From: Multifurca ochricompacta
Taxonomy: Eukaryota > Basidiomycota > Agaricomycetes > Russulales > Russulaceae
Assembly (NCBI GenBank): GCA_022496185.1
Contig: WTXG01000003.1
Span: forward strand, 496,001 to 560,000
Direction of reading: 5' to 3'
DNA: 64,000 bases
Below are positions 33,622 to 46,130 of this stretch, piece by piece (position 1 is the first letter of the stretch; each line of letters opens with the position of its first letter). The notes under the pieces were generated by a model that saw only the letters and a list, made by a program, of their open reading frames with translations, did no database searches and was not told where the DNA came from. Position numbers and translations under genes: made by a program.

Positions 33622-35002
33622 ATGGACGTGGACATCAATCACATCTGGGATCTCCCAGTAGAAACATCAATTGTTCACACTTCAGTCCATACCACTGACG
33701 GCGAAGATTCTTCGGCACCCCCACACGCAACCAAGCGACCACTTTTCCTGTCTTCTGACGAGGAGGAAGACGCTGTTGCTACCAAGGGACCTAGCATTAA
33801 AAAAAACCCGACAATCGACGCGCTTTTCGAAGGGATAGATGATCCCGATGATGGTTTTCAAGAGTTGGCCCCTCCACTTGATCTCGACGTGCTTCGCCGG
33901 GAAGCAGACGCTCGAAACACGCGTGCCGTGCGCACAGAACTTGGTGCTAGTATCCCACTGGCTGCGCTTTCGACAGCAACCGATGTAAATGAAACCAAAC
34001 AAAGCCTTTGGACGGTGTCGATGGCGATGACGAAAATAAGGGTAAGAAAAAACGCAAACCGCTCCCCAAGTTGGATGAGGCGCGTCTACTTGGCAGGGAT
34101 GGGCTGCCGCAGCTGATCAAGGACACGAAAAACTTCAAACCCAAGGGGAAAGGGCATGAGGTCACTTCTTTTCCCTCGTCCTACTCGGTCGATGAAAATT
34201 CGTCGTGTTGCTTCAGGCCGCAGACTTGGATCGTGTCCTCCAGGTGTACCAATTCTGGACCCACAAATTATACCCAAAAACAAGGTTCAAGGAGACCGTG
34301 GACCGCGTAGAGAAGCTTTGTCATTCAAAGCGAATGCAGGTATGGCTTTACTTTATCTCAGTCCAGTGTCTCCTGGATGTCGTGCGTCAGGTGGCTCTCA
34401 GCGTATGGCGCGACGAAGGTCGTAACTCTGATACTGGCCTGGACCTCGTCGGTCCTACCCGTGGTAACGCGGTAGCAGCGGCGGCCGTCGACCGGGATAC
34501 ACCGTCTTCGAGCCCTTCACCTTCTCCAACTCGTCCTCGACTACGTCGCCATGGCGCTGCCATGAGCGATTCCGAAGGGGACAGTGACGGCCTGCCCTCC
34601 TCGAGTGATGCATCGCGCCCACCGCTGTCGTCGCCCGATCGAGACGAAGCAGCTGTCGAGCTGGATGCGTTTCTTGACGAAGAAGCTCTGCATGCGTCTG
34701 CCAGCACTGAATTTACTAACCATACTTGGAAGAAACCACGAACATGGAGCGGTAGGGCAGCTATGGACGAGGACGATAATTTGTGGAACATTCTCGAGAT
34801 AGGCTCACCAGCTCCAGTCTCAACGGCGGCATCAATACACCCGAACACAGATGACGATGAAGACATGTGGGATATTGTGCGAGAGCTCGAGCAGGAACAG
34901 GACAAGGACAAGGAAAGTTCCCGCCAGTCAAATTCGGTTCAAGAGCCACCTGCGGCGGTTAACGCTCAGGCAAATGATGATTTAGATGACCTATATCTAT
35001 AA
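33622..35002 (+). CDS. CSM3: Replication fork protection complex subunit Csm3/Swi3 (TIPIN)
   Basis: Partner of Tof1/Swi1 (Timeless) at stalled forks. ATG 33622. N-terminus with MDVDINHIWDLP, then an acidic linker. The Swi3 domain starts at about 34065: LPKLDEARLLGRDGLPQLIK, DTKNFKPKGKGHE, and after the intron 34161-34216 ADLDRVLQVYQFWTHKLYPK and FKETVDRVEKLCHSKRMQ. A second intron follows, then a long acidic Ser-rich tail ending DDLDDLYL at 35002. Frame must shift near 34005 (AGCCTTTGG, one C short of the expected phase); no good intron explains it. Three short Trp motifs (HIWDL, NLWNIL, DMWDIV) recur in N- and C-terminal acidic regions. Family call is firm because the Swi3 domain is nearly complete. 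Confidence 0.92.
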
Positions 35003-35126
35003 ATTTCACGATAAAATAAACACGTATATCAAGTATGGATGCTGCAGATCGTATGTACGTGATGCCAGTATACAGCCATGCGTTGAAAAACAAACCAAAA
35101 GATGAGACGACGCGTTTCTTGTGGAC

Positions 35127-37372
35127 CTATTCTGCGACGAGATGCGCTGGGGCCCAGAGTACACAGCGCCCACTTCCGTTTCCACTAGCGACGCGCTCGA
35201 CAACGCTGGGGTGGGAACATGTCACTGCTTGCGTAGCCGAGACCCTGTTCATGATGTGAACGACATGCGCGAGCACAGAAAGACTGATGATACCTTTCCT
35301 TGTCTGACAACTTAGCCAAGAGATCACCCTTCCACCCGAAGATATCAAGTGAATGATCCATGTCACCTATCTACGAGGGATATCTTTAAGATTTAGTTAT
35401 CGCAAAGCGGCTGAACGTACGGTGAAATGAGGGTAAACATCAGGATTTGGTGACCATTGTGCCTTCAGCATGGTCAACCACTTTCCCTGCCAGTGCACAA
35501 GTGGTCAGTAAGGACCACGACGAACATGGACTTCAGATTCTTACAGTCTGGCAGTTATGTCTGATTCTGGCGAACGGCCTGAAGTCGGGGAAGGGCGGGT
35601 TCTTCGTCATGAGCGACGGCTGAATATCCCATACTATGAGGGTGATATTTTTGAGGGGATTAACGCTCTAGGTCGTACGAGTCCCACGTACTTCGGAGCG
35701 CATCATCGTAGCTTGTGCTCACTATTGCCCGCCCTCGCGGATCCCAATATGCGGAAGTGACAGATCTATCGTGTTTCCATTCGCCACGCAGGATCGCGGT
35801 CCCCTCCTTGGACTCCTTGATCTTCTCGACGTCCTCTAGCTCAAGTTCGAGGACGCCTTGAGGGGCCTGTCCCTTCCCGGTGAACGGAGCCGCTCACTAA
35901 ATAAAAGCAGTAACAGGACCCCACCGGAAGCTTCCGCAATTTCCGCACATCCCAGATCCTGTTCAGTGCGTAAGTTGTTGCGGGACGCAGAGTGAAGGTA
36001 GCAACTCACTTGAGCGCTCGGTTGTTCGATGCTGTTAATATAAATGCAGGGTTTGTTGGATTTACGCTCACACAGCCAATCTTCTGGTCCGAGACTTGGT
36101 ACGCCCTTCGTCTCGTCTTGTCCTCCCGCAGATCAAGATGTGTGACCCATCCCTCGGCGTCTGAGAGCCACATCTCGTGACTTGCAGGGGGAAGGTCCAT
36201 GCTAGTAATAAGGACCTTCTCCATCGCAAATACCTCACGCGATATACCAGAGGTGAAGGAGAGCGAGCGAACGGTGGAATCATATGCACTCGTGTATACC
36301 TTTCATGAGGAGAAGGTGAGTGTGAGAAATCAAGTGTAAGTGTGTGCGATTTACACCGTGTGCGTCTATAGGGTCAACCTTGATGCATGAGATGGAAGAC
36401 TGGGCGGTGGCAGGCCAATGTACTTGCAGGCGCCAATACTTTCCAGCCTCCCGCTGGTCCCGATCGACATCATCCTCTTCTGTCTCATCTGCCGGCGCAC
36501 GCGCATCCCATATGCCAAGTTGACCGTGCTTGTCTTCAAGGGCCGGTAAGCCAGCAATCCCCAGTCAAGGGTTCTTGCGCACCCACCGCCAAAAAAAATT
36601 AAATCCTTGGTGGGCTCCGGGTGGTATGCTGCACTGTACACCCTATCCTGTGTGACTTTCGCCCTCGCGACAATCGCCATGTTTTGCAATCGCTCGCGTA
36701 GAGCAGCAACCTCCACGTTCTCCCTCTTGCTATTATCGAACACAAACGCGTCTTGATCTCCCCGACGCCTAGGATGCCTTGCCTGCAACAAAGACTGTAA
36801 TCTTGAGCTCAGCCCAGAAAGGGCGCCGGGTTCCCATTCCTCCTGCCCAGCTAGCACCTCGAGATCGAGCTCATGGTGGCGGGCCTTTTTCGCCTCCCGT
36901 GCACGCTCTTCTGCAGCGAGACGCTCTTCCTCTTCATTCCGTCGCCAGGCTTCCTCCTCTTGCTACATTGTAAGAGGAAGAAAAGGCATAGGTCACGGCG
37001 AAATACAAGGTTGAAGGTGGAAAGAGCGCACTTCTCGTTTTCGCTTTTGTGCAGCAGTCTCGTCTACCAAGTTGATTACTGACTTGCGAAGGCGCGCGGA
37101 CGCTCTGCGTGGCGTATCCTCTAAAATTCTTTTCTCTCGCTTTATTGGTTGGACAGGTTTCGCTCTTGGCTTTTGGGGAGGTTTGGGCTTAGCTGACACT
37201 TTGGGATTAACTGATCCAGTCACAGAGGCAGCTGCATTCTTAAGCTCCAATTGCTCGATGAGGGCGCGGTTGCGAGCGATGTTAGCCTCACGCTCTAGTT
37301 CACTATGAACCTGATAATAAAGTGATGATTATAACATAGATGGATGAAGACATACTAAGTGGTTTTTGGCAT
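35127..37372 (-). CDS. CMR1: DNA damage-binding protein Cmr1 (WDR76-like)
   Basis: WD40 nuclear protein that binds DNA and accumulates in stress-induced quality-control foci. A 17-nt coding exon 1 (37372-37356) and a 53-bp intron give MPKTTYELEREANIARNRAL followed by IEQLELK, the characteristic Cmr1 start. A basic linker (KPKPPQKPRAKPVQPIKREK, RRASARLRK) follows, then WD repeats: VYSAAYHPEPTKDLIFFGG, ISCIKVDP, AMEKVLITSMDLPPASHEMW with LSDAEGWVTHLDLRE, and VSVNPTNPAFILTASNNRAL. The last exon ends SHPSVVERVASGNGSGRCVL at 35127, also typical. Around eight introns; those I traced keep the frame without any correction. It is convergent with CSM3 (125 bp). Confidence 0.93.
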
Positions 37373-37740
37373 TTTTAGAGTCGTTAAGTTCACTCTCAAA
37401 ATTAAAGAGTGCCAGTGTCAATCATCAGTCGCGTCGAGTCACGTACCTTGTCACATCGTGTTGGTTGTCACACACACACAGCAAAGTCGTCAGTCGTCTA
37501 ATTCATCCACAAGCCGAGTACTATGAACTACAACGTAAGTTAAAACAGTCCAGGATGTGTTGAGCAAGCACTGGCATACGTAAAGATATGAAAAAAAAAC
37601 CTCACTTTCCTAAAGGGCTACGAGGTGAGGGCGAAGCAATACATCACATCCATAATACATGAATAAAGGATACTACGAACCGCTGCACGCCACACAGGAC
37701 ACATGAAGCAGCAAAAGACCTACACGTACGTCGATTAGGT
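37373..37740. other. Intergenic region upstream of CMR1
   Basis: Between the CMR1 start and the 3' end of the next minus-strand gene. Contains a CACA repeat near 37470-37482 and an A9 run near 37590-37598. No frame with conserved content. It should hold the CMR1 promoter and the upstream gene's 3' UTR. Confidence 0.45.
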
Positions 37741-39614
37741 TTAGGTTATCTCCAGCACAGATGTCTCTAGGACGCGGAAAAGTGACGAATCCTTCGAGTT
37801 CTCTGTCCAGCCTACAACTTCACGCCAATTCTGCGCATTAGCTTCTTTTTCACCCGCTCCAGAGAAGATGCCCATGTCATCTTCGGGGATTCCACGAAAT
37901 ATAAAGAAGAGACGAGTGAACACACACGGATCAGCCGTCACGGACATATCGATGGCAGCGGCAATCTTGCCAGGAGAAAGAAATCGATACGCAATGTTTT
38001 TATGTTTGGTAAATTCATGAACATGCGTGCTAAAAGCGTACGATTAGCTCTGTGGAGGTGAGAAATGACGACAACGACACATACTTGATGAAATCCGTTC
38101 GAGCATATACTGACATACCCAGTTGGTCCAGCACATTCATGAGATGGGGTATGAAATCCTGAAAGGACATGGCAAAACTGTTCCTTGGGGCTATAAATTC
38201 GTTTGGATCTAGAAGAGAAGGTTCAGGCCTGTGATGTCGTTTTTGAGTCACGTGGAGAATAACAAGGGACATGTCATACATAGCTTCATAGTATATAGAG
38301 GTCGCGACCATTTCGGACTCAAAGTGCTCAACAACGCCGCCAGGATGAACTCGCAAAAAGTATTTATACTTTCCATCGTCAGTTAACTCGGCGGGGGGCC
38401 AGGTGAAACACATTTTCCACATAGGTGAGCAAGAGAGTACGACGTCGCAATATTGCATAGCCGGAGCAAGCAAGCTCAGTCGGCACTTGGCTACAGATGG
38501 TTTTGCGGCTACTGCAAGCTTGGTAATAACTCGCTGATCGACCATCAGGTCAGGAGTGACGTCCTCGCCGAGCAGCCGCGTTCCACTGAAATCCATGGTG
38601 TGAGTATCCCCGTCGTGAACAATGGCTAGCTTGCCCCAGAAAATGCCATCCACAGTTGTGCCATCCTCCATGCGCGCCATGTCAAGCTCATCTGAAGAAA
38701 CAGTGGTGTCCAAGGCAACGTATTGACCTGGGGACAACTCTAGATTAAAGGTGGCCGGCATATCCAATACAGGTGGAGGGCTACATGGGGTGTGATCAAG
38801 GAGGTCATATAAAAAAGAGAGACAAAGAGACACACGGCGGCGGCCTATATCATTCATACCGAATTAAGCATGAGGGGTGTTCAGATCGAAAAAAAATGTA
38901 AACTTGAGATCACTCACGGTGGTTCGTCTGGTGGTGGAGGTGCATCACTGACTATCTCGACTCGTAGACCAGGTACTCCCATAGTTGCAATATGGTACGA
39001 GTCCTCGCCAGTCAACTATAGTTCTGTTAGATGAAGTTAGGAAACAAGGAGAGGGACATACGTAGACGTAGTCTCCGGACACAAGGCGCTACAATGGATG
39101 ATAAGTGGGGTAGGCAGGATTGTACGAGATGGTCTTACGGCGGTTTGAATGTGGACATAATCGATCGGAACGCGGAGGCTGAAAACTGCATCTGGCGGGG
39201 GTTTCGCCCAATCTCTTGCTAGGGCATCAAGTTCCTGCGTATGAGGAGAGTCATAATTAAGAGATTGTTTTAAAGTAACAGAACGAATGTAACCATACGA
39301 CAAAGGTGTTTGGGAGCTTCAAGAGCATCACATTAGTCAAGTGGGAAAGATGAGAAGGTTTCGGGTGTACAAACCATTCGAACAGTTTCCATATCGCCAT
39401 AGACGAGGGTTAAAAGACGCTGTCTGCTGAGTGCCATCTGTTGCTGTTGGCGCATCTCAGCTTCCTTTGAGTTCTTTCCACCTCCTGGCTTTAGTTTTGA
39501 CCAAAACCCTTGGGAAGGAAGACTCGCGTTGCTAGCACTAAGAAGGGCGAGTGACAGAGTGAATAAGCATATCGGGTAGACAGCTGAAGATGCTCACGCG
39601 GGAGAGAGAAGCAT
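37741..39614 (-). CDS. Conserved fungal protein of unknown function
   Basis: I do not recognise this family. ATG 39614 starts MLLSPAASNASLPSQGFWSK and a KLKPGGGKNSKEAEMRQQQQ stretch (intron 39540-39597, phase 2), then LSRQRLLTLVYGDMETVRM. Short exons give LPNTFV, LDALARDWAKPPPDAVFSLR, VPIDYVHIQTA, a piece ending LRVEIVSDAPPPPDEPP, and one long exon (38857-38085) with NLELSPGQYVALDTTVSSDE, VDGIFWGKLAIVHDGDTHTM and DLMVDQRVITKLAVAAKPSV. The last exon has THVHEFTKHKNIAYRFLSPG and ends SSLFRVLETSVLEIT at 37741. Total is about 480 residues. No signal peptide, membrane helix or catalytic motif stands out. Smooth coding with clean introns says it is a real, maintained gene. It is divergent from the next unknown gene by 437 bp. 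Confidence 0.75.
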
Positions 39615-40051
39615 GGTTGCAGAGAGGTGGCCAGGACGTTAAGGACGTTTGGTGAGGCAAGATGGGATCGAAGGTGGGCTGTAAACCGCGAGGCTTAAAG
39701 CCCAGGTAAAACCACGGTTAAACAACGAGGTAGAGCCAATCCGAAGAGCAGAATGAACGGTGGACGGAGGGAGAAGAAGGAGAGAGATAGAGAGAGAGAT
39801 AGAGACCCTTGACCCTACAGCTGCAGCTACAGCTTAGTCAACCTTCACGACCAACGAGCACCCACCCATCCTTCCTTCTCTCCATCTCTTTCATTTCCGA
39901 GCTGAGAGAGGGATGTCTTGTACCTACTACATGTTTCGATCCTCGGCAATGGCAATAAATGTCTTTAAGCGATCTTCCCTTAATCAATACTCTCAGTTTC
40001 GAAAATTTGGACAATCTATGTAATCTCACAATTTCTATTCTTCCCTCAAAG
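39615..40051. promoter_or_regulatory. Divergent promoter region between two unknown genes
   Basis: Holds an AGAGAGATAGAGAGAG repeat near 39780-39800 and an imperfect gctgcagctacagct element at 39821-39835. The T/C-rich leader at 39865-39900 points toward the plus-strand gene. No coding content seen; regulatory role inferred from position only. Confidence 0.4.
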
Positions 40052-40705
40052 ATGACTCGCACGTTCTCATCACGTCTTCTAGAGTCCCCCAGAAACAAGC
40101 CACGTCCTCTCCGTACTTGAATATCAAGCTTCCAGATCTTTCCGCTCCCCCCCTAGAGCCAGAGATCCACATCGTATGATACGGTTATTCCACTCTCTAG
40201 CAAAATCTGCTCAAGTCACGTCTCCAACCATTTTCAGCCTTTCACCCCGGACTTTTGGGAATCTTCTCGTGCAAAGGCAGAGGCCGTGCCTACCCTTCCT
40301 GAAGATTCGCTCGTCCCCAAAGTCATCGTCGTTGCGGGTGATTCATCTCGCGCCGACTCTACGCACATCTCAGAACCCGTTCAAGAGCATGTCAGTGTGG
40401 AGCACCACGTTGAGCCCTCATCAACCCCAAAAGTGTCAAACTTGCGCAGTCTCTTTCTTGACATTGCGGACGACGTCATTCTTCCAAAGGATCTCAACGT
40501 CTTCAAAGCCAACAGACACCAACAGGCGCTGTTGAATGACCTGATCGAAGAAACTTCAACCTCTATAGGAAAGAGCGAGTTCCACACTAGAACACTCGAC
40601 AAAGACGAGGTTAGAGGTGTTTGGATTCTTTTGGGTCTCTTTGCTGGCTCATGGCTAGCCGGCGGATTGCTAAAGAAAGAGTCCAAATTTGCTGAACTTG
40701 AATAG
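40052..40705 (+). CDS. Conserved basidiomycete protein with C-terminal membrane segment, one frameshift
   Basis: Unknown function. ATG 40052, MTRTFSSRLLESP, then a break, then PYLNIKLPDLSAPPLEPEIH, intron 40174-40237 (64 bp, phase 0), PFTPDFWESSRAKAEAVPTL and an exon to TAG 40703-40705. With one base added in the C5 run at 40086-40090 the frame is continuous and gives about 196 residues; without it, exon 1 stops at TGA. The middle has a helix (SLFLDIADDVILPKDLNVFK), the C-terminal part a conserved-looking DKDEVRGVWILLGLFAGSWL hydrophobic segment ending with LLKKESKFAELE. The Arg/Ser-rich start could direct it to mitochondria, and its neighbour COA8 is mitochondrial; that is only suggestive. 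Head to tail with COA8, 87 bp apart. Confidence 0.7.
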
Positions 40706-40792
40706 AATAAACTATATTATCTCTTAGACTATACTCTCTCCTTTGATTTATTCGATAGATGTGTTAGAGCTTCGGTCCGGATCACAAAATTC

Positions 40793-41355
40793 ATGCTTAT
40801 CTTACGACGTCCATCATCAACACTACGTGCACTGCGCCTCCTTCACTCCTCCGCAAGGATTTGTGACTACGTTGGGCCACCTGATCCTATATCGAATATC
40901 CGTCCCATTCTCTACGATGACCCAGTTCCAATTAACTCAGAATCACTACAACATCCATATTCACTCGACGAATTCCGTGACGACTCATATAAGTTAGAGT
41001 ACCAATGTAAGCTCTACCGGCAGCAACTTGATGGGTTCAATGACGCTTTCTGGAGGGATGTATGTTGATTCACTTCAAAAATTATTGGCTATACCTTCAC
41101 ACACCATACGTCCTTTCTATGAAGGCAAACACCCGCTTCGAAGCGGCCAAAGAAGCCATCGTGAATGGAATCCCAGCGCATGCTACCTCAGAACAACGCG
41201 AGGATCATCTCGGCGAGTTCTACAAGAACTGGGTCTTGCAAGAGGCGACACGACAGCAAGAGTACAATTCCGAGTGGAGAAGGCGAAGTATGGAAGGGAT
41301 CAAACTTGCTGCCCGGGTTTCCTACCAAAAGTTCAAAGCTCGATTCACTAGTTGA
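40793..41355 (+). CDS. COA8: Cytochrome c oxidase assembly factor COA8 (APOPT1 family)
   Basis: Mitochondrial protein that supports or protects complex IV assembly. Exons 40793-41059 and 41125-41355 with a phase-0 65-bp intron give 165 residues. N-terminus MLILRRPSSTLRALRLLHSS is a classic presequence (Arg-rich, amphipathic, no acidic residues). The COA8 domain is complete: DYVGPPDPISNIRPILYDDP, HPYSLDEFRDD, YQCKLYRQQLDGFNDAFWRD, then FEAAKEAIVN, GEFYKNWVLQEATRQQEYNS and EWRRRSMEGIKLAARVSYQK. Length is right for the family. Frame is clean. Its stop is only 51 bp from the NUP133 stop, tail to tail. Confidence 0.94.
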
Positions 41356-41406
41356 ATCGAATGTTTACTGCTGCGCAGGATGTAAATGACAGTGAATGCG
41401 ATATAT

Positions 41407-44400
41407 CTAGGATGTTCGCCCCCACATCATCTCATCGAGTACAACCTCTCGCGCACGGCCGAACGCCTCTGATAAGTCATATTCCGTGAGAAGTGCACTC
41501 TCCTCCTGGTAATCCTCGACCAAACCCTCGATTTGCTCGGGCGACATACCAGGCCAACGTGATGATAACTCTGTCGAACTTGGCACAGCAAGCGCCTGGC
41601 TCGGCGACAACGTGTAACCCTCTGGTTGGTGGCGTTTTGACAAAGTGGCCGACAGAGCTGTTACGAGCGCCGTGCTCCGGAAGCGGTCGTTCAACTGAGT
41701 GTCCGATACGCCAGACGTTTTCTTAATGGTGTCCCAACTTGTTGGGAAAAATCAATACAGTAATCATGAGCATGAGGATTAAGCCAATTTCGCTTACTTG
41801 TCATGAGTATAAATTCGCCGCCAAACTGACCTGAATGCAGCCTGCCGTCTTGCTTCTGGGAGATTCTGTAATACGGTCACCTACATACGCTAACCAGACT
41901 CTTTAAAATCAACTCACATCAGCCCGAGCAAGGAGGTGCAATGCGGTGGCATAATCGCTTATTGTCGTATCATTATCCTTCATAGATAAGATATCAACGA
42001 TGTCTTCAACAGACAGCGCCTTTCCTTGAAGCAGTGACCGCACTAATTGCTTGAATATCTGCCGGACCTTTAACATGGTGTCTTGACATCCCCAGAGAAC
42101 TTACAAGTGGCAAAACCCTCTTGTCGATAATGGCGGATGCTTTCTGCTGTAGGATCGTCTCGACTTGTCGGTCAAATGATTGTTTACTGCGTACAGACGC
42201 AAGAGCTGACTTGAGCTCTTCCGTAAGTGCCTCGTGGACACTAACGAAGTCAAGGCCGTCGTGGAAAGCTGGTCAACACCACGTCATGAATAGCTAGAGA
42301 CTCAAGGGGGGAGGGGGGGACAAATAATCGTACAATCAAGCAAGCTCTCATCCAGAGTGGTGTCCTCTTGCATTTGTGCTAGGTGTGTCAACTTCCCGAT
42401 ACTCAGCATAAGCTATGATCCTGGGTTAGCCTTCGCTTCGGTGGGCATAAGTTACTTTCATCACCTCTTTCGCTGCCAGATCACTGGCATGCTCTGACTC
42501 GGCCAACAAGGTTTCCGCAGCAGAATGAAACCTCTCTTTCTCTAGGTCTTGGATCCAGGAAACGAACGGGCGATCGTTTTTAAGGAAAAATTCGTCAAGG
42601 TAATCGGGATGTACCTCGCCTTGACTGAATAATGTCCGCAGTTCTCCTGGGAAGATGTGTCATTAAAGTGTAATGGCATAGCCGTGGCGAATACCATGCT
42701 CAATATACCACTGGTAAAGTTCAGTTGTAAACTCGTCGCGGAATCTCTCAATGTATTCGACCATCCTTGGCCCATGGGGGTTCTGATCGAGTGGGTATAC
42801 TAGGTCTTTATTGCAAAGTGCTGCCAGACTCCTAAAATCGTGATATTTTTCCGCCAGTTCGAAAGCACGGGCCGAAAATCCGTATTTATCTTGTGTTCTT
42901 GATCAGATTCCATTCTCATCACCCTTGAAAGGAACTCACTTAAGGTGTTCAGGATCTCTGGGCGGAGCTGCTGGAACTGATCTGCCAGCGCCGAGATTTC
43001 GCGGTCGACTCCAGGGACTTCAGTGGCAACAGCACTAGGGATAAGACATCAGCAAAAAAAACAGACTGGGCATCACTAAGTAGGACGCACCTTTGAAGCC
43101 AGCCTATTCGTTCATGAACGGATGCGAAGAGAGCAGAAGCCAGGTCGGGAAGCTGTGAGTTGGACTCGCGAGCCTTGTGCTCATCGGGGGATTCTCCGAA
43201 GTTTTGAACATATGTTGTAGTCAAGTCAAAGAGCTCAAGAACAACATTGATAACCTCAGGCTTGCTGGTCCATGGCTTAACAAAGAGCGATTCAACCCCA
43301 TATACACCAGCATTATAGTCTCGGTACTCGAACGCAGAGGTCAGGATGGTCTTCGAGATATATGTTAGCTTGTGATTACACATCCCAGGAGATGACGCAC
43401 CAGAACGATACTGTTAGCCTCGGATAGAATATTAGGAACATTCGTCGGTGCCTCTCCAAGCAGCCTTCTTGTCCCATCCCGGACGTGAGGAAGTAGCTTC
43501 CCGATGTCCACGGCACGAAGCCGGAAAAATGCTCTCATAAGGTCGTCATGCTGCCCCTCGCCAACTTGATTCATGTAGCCGTAAACTGCTTCACTTAGAA
43601 TGTCATAGGGGCGCCTTTGTCTGCAAGGCATTACATGAGAATGCCATTGGAACAGAACTATTAACTTACAGAATTGTTTCGTTGAGACGAAGCCACAGCT
43701 GTTGGGCAGCGTAGAGTTTTTCCGCATCAGTTGCGAGGCGCTGGCGGCTACGTTGAGACATCTGGATGACCATTTAAACCTTGATCTTGAAGAGCTAAGA
43801 AAACGTACTTTGCCAAGAACCCCGTTCTCATTGATAAACTTGATCAGGAAGCTGATTTTCTCTTTGCGACTATTTAGCTGCACTGTCAAGTCATTATTTG
43901 GTCGTATGATTGTGGTGTCTACGCAATGTGGGCCTTAATGAGCATGTCACTAGAGACGGCGCTCACCTGACTCTAAGATTGCACTACTCAGGAGCGCTGC
44001 ACCGGACATGAGACTCTCCTCTTCAATTTCAGGAGGGAAGCTAAAGTGCAGGGGATTCTAAGGGAAGTGTGAGCACATAGTAGCTCACATAACTGGCCCA
44101 AGAACAAACTTCGGGGTAGGATCCATATAAAATGGCCTGAGTCATGATGGATTTAATTAAGACACTCCTCCCATGCCTTCAACAGGACAACATCAGCCTC
44201 CACGTGCAAAAAACGATGAAGAACTTACGCAGGATCGAAATTTTGGACTTGATCAAAATCAATGGTTACTTTCATTAATGTCGAAGCCGTGAGCACGAGC
44301 AAGCAGCTCTGAGCATCTGCAACACAGACACCTAAGGTACGGTCTGTAGTGGATTTGAGCTCGATGCGATCTTTGAAGTCGTTATCTAAAGAGAATCAGA

Positions 44401-45996
44401 CAACCGATAAGTCACGGCTATTGGCTGCGAACCTCGTGAGCAGAAGGCTATCGCATCGCCAAACTGGACCACGAGTATTGCACCTCCAAGCATGAGACGA
44501 AGCTGAGGGTGTAAGGGAGCCTCGGAAGCTCTGAAAGTCTTTCCGCAGCCATGTAAATAAAAGAACGGGATTAGCTGCCTGGAAAATGGGACGAACACTC
44601 TGGTAAGGAACGCTAATGAGCTTGTCGACCTGAAGCATGTCAGATGACATCGAGATTTGTGCGACGACATAAAGTCTCCTGGGAGTGGAACCATAGTTCA
44701 TTTCCTCGGGCTCTCCTGCATTGCCGTGGGATGTCAGGACAAGTAGCATTCCTGAGCTATTGATGTGGATGATATTAAGACACGTTAAGATGCAGAAGCG
44801 AGGCGCCGACCTATCTACTGCCACGTCAAGTAATTCGAGATCCAAATACTTAGAGGGGGAACGAAGCGTATTCTGAATCGCGGGTCGGACAACTGTAGCA
44901 ATGTCTTCCTGCAAAGCGAGCTCTTCCCAGCCTTCGGCAGAAATATTCCACTTCTGAACACGGGATTCGACGAGTGTCCAGATGTCTGTTCCGAGATTGG
45001 TTTTGGTACCGATAGCAGTAGCAGTGATGTTCCCAGCCTCTGCTTGCAAAGCGGATGAAGACCACAGGGAAGGCAAGAAGCGGGACAGTGACAATGAAGA
45101 TTGTGGACGTGTAAATGGACGTGTCATGAACTGATACCTTCCCCCAGAGGTGGTGAGTGTTAACCTAAACAAACGCCCTAAAGAGGTTGACGCCACGAAG
45201 GTTTGGGGCTGAACGTATTTAAGTAGGCATAAAGATGACAGCAGAAGCACGCACATCGAGTCTCGTCAATGAATTCAGGTTTTCAGTAGACTCCAGTTCA
45301 AGTGGGATTCTGGAATATTGTTCACCACCTGCAAGACCAACACCGATGTTAACCCAGAACCAGATCTCCCCCGACTGTGATGCAAGGATGAGTCCCGGCT
45401 CGCGTAAGCTGCCATATGGCACGAATGCGTGTAAAGGTGCGGCTTGAGAAAGATCTGGAGGACAGGGGAAGATATAACAAGTAGGGATACCAACAAGCTC
45501 CTGCGTATGTTGCCACACGAAGCATGCTTGGGGTGTTGCGACGAGAGCAAATCCAGTACCCGAGTCAACATCGCCAACATATGCGTCTCGGAAGAAGTCT
45601 AGAGCAAAGCACCGTAAGCAGTTTCCACCCGGGAAGAAGGGGGTTGGGGAAAGTGAGCAAGCGCTCACCAGCATTTCTGAGAACATGTTTGACTTCGGCA
45701 GGTAGATGCCCATGAAATGTCACTAACATCTCCTGGGACTTTGCAAAGACGGTATCTTGCCTGAGACCACGCTCCGTTGGCTGAAGTGTGTCTTCATCAA
45801 TGTCCATGCTCCCCACAGTGACATCCTCTCGAATGAATGTGGACTGTTCTGCACCTCGAGCGGGAGTTGGGAGTCTGGAAGCGGGTCTGCTGCTTGCAAA
45901 GCGCCCCACGCGTCGGGGAGGGGGAGAGATAGCAGTCTGGCGTGACTGCGGCCTATTTTTTCTTCTTGAAGGAGGTGAACCTGTGAATGCGGCCAT
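41407..45996 (-). CDS. NUP133: Nucleoporin Nup133
   Basis: Outer-ring scaffold nucleoporin of the Y (Nup84/Nup107) complex. ATG 45996, a basic disordered start (SPPSRRKNRPQSRQTAISPP), then the N-terminal beta-propeller: FRDAYVGDVDSGTGFALVAT, FVWQHTQELVGIPTCYIFPC, LREPGLILASQSGEIWFWVN and GVGLAGGEQYSRIPLELEST. The C-terminal helical stack runs from about 43900 to 41407, with segments such as LWLRLNETIL-type helices and the end MSPEQIEGLVEDYQEESALL. At least fifteen introns. The Nup133 signature is the pairing of this propeller with the long alpha-solenoid in about 1,250 residues; individual joins in the solenoid were not fully resolved, and I cannot exclude a frame error. It is divergent from the PRCC gene by 134 bp. 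Confidence 0.87.
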
Positions 45997-46130
45997 AGCA
46001 AACTGTGCTATGATTCAGTTGGACAATTGGGGACGCGCACTGGCGTGGTGGACGCGTCGTGGCTGTTGCCGGGCCGCTTTTGTGCAGCATACATCTCTCT
46101 CTCATCTTCTCTCTCATCTTCTCTTTCATC

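Noticed and set aside
34387..34911. 174-residue antisense frame in CSM3
   Set aside because: Shadow of the acidic tail of CSM3.
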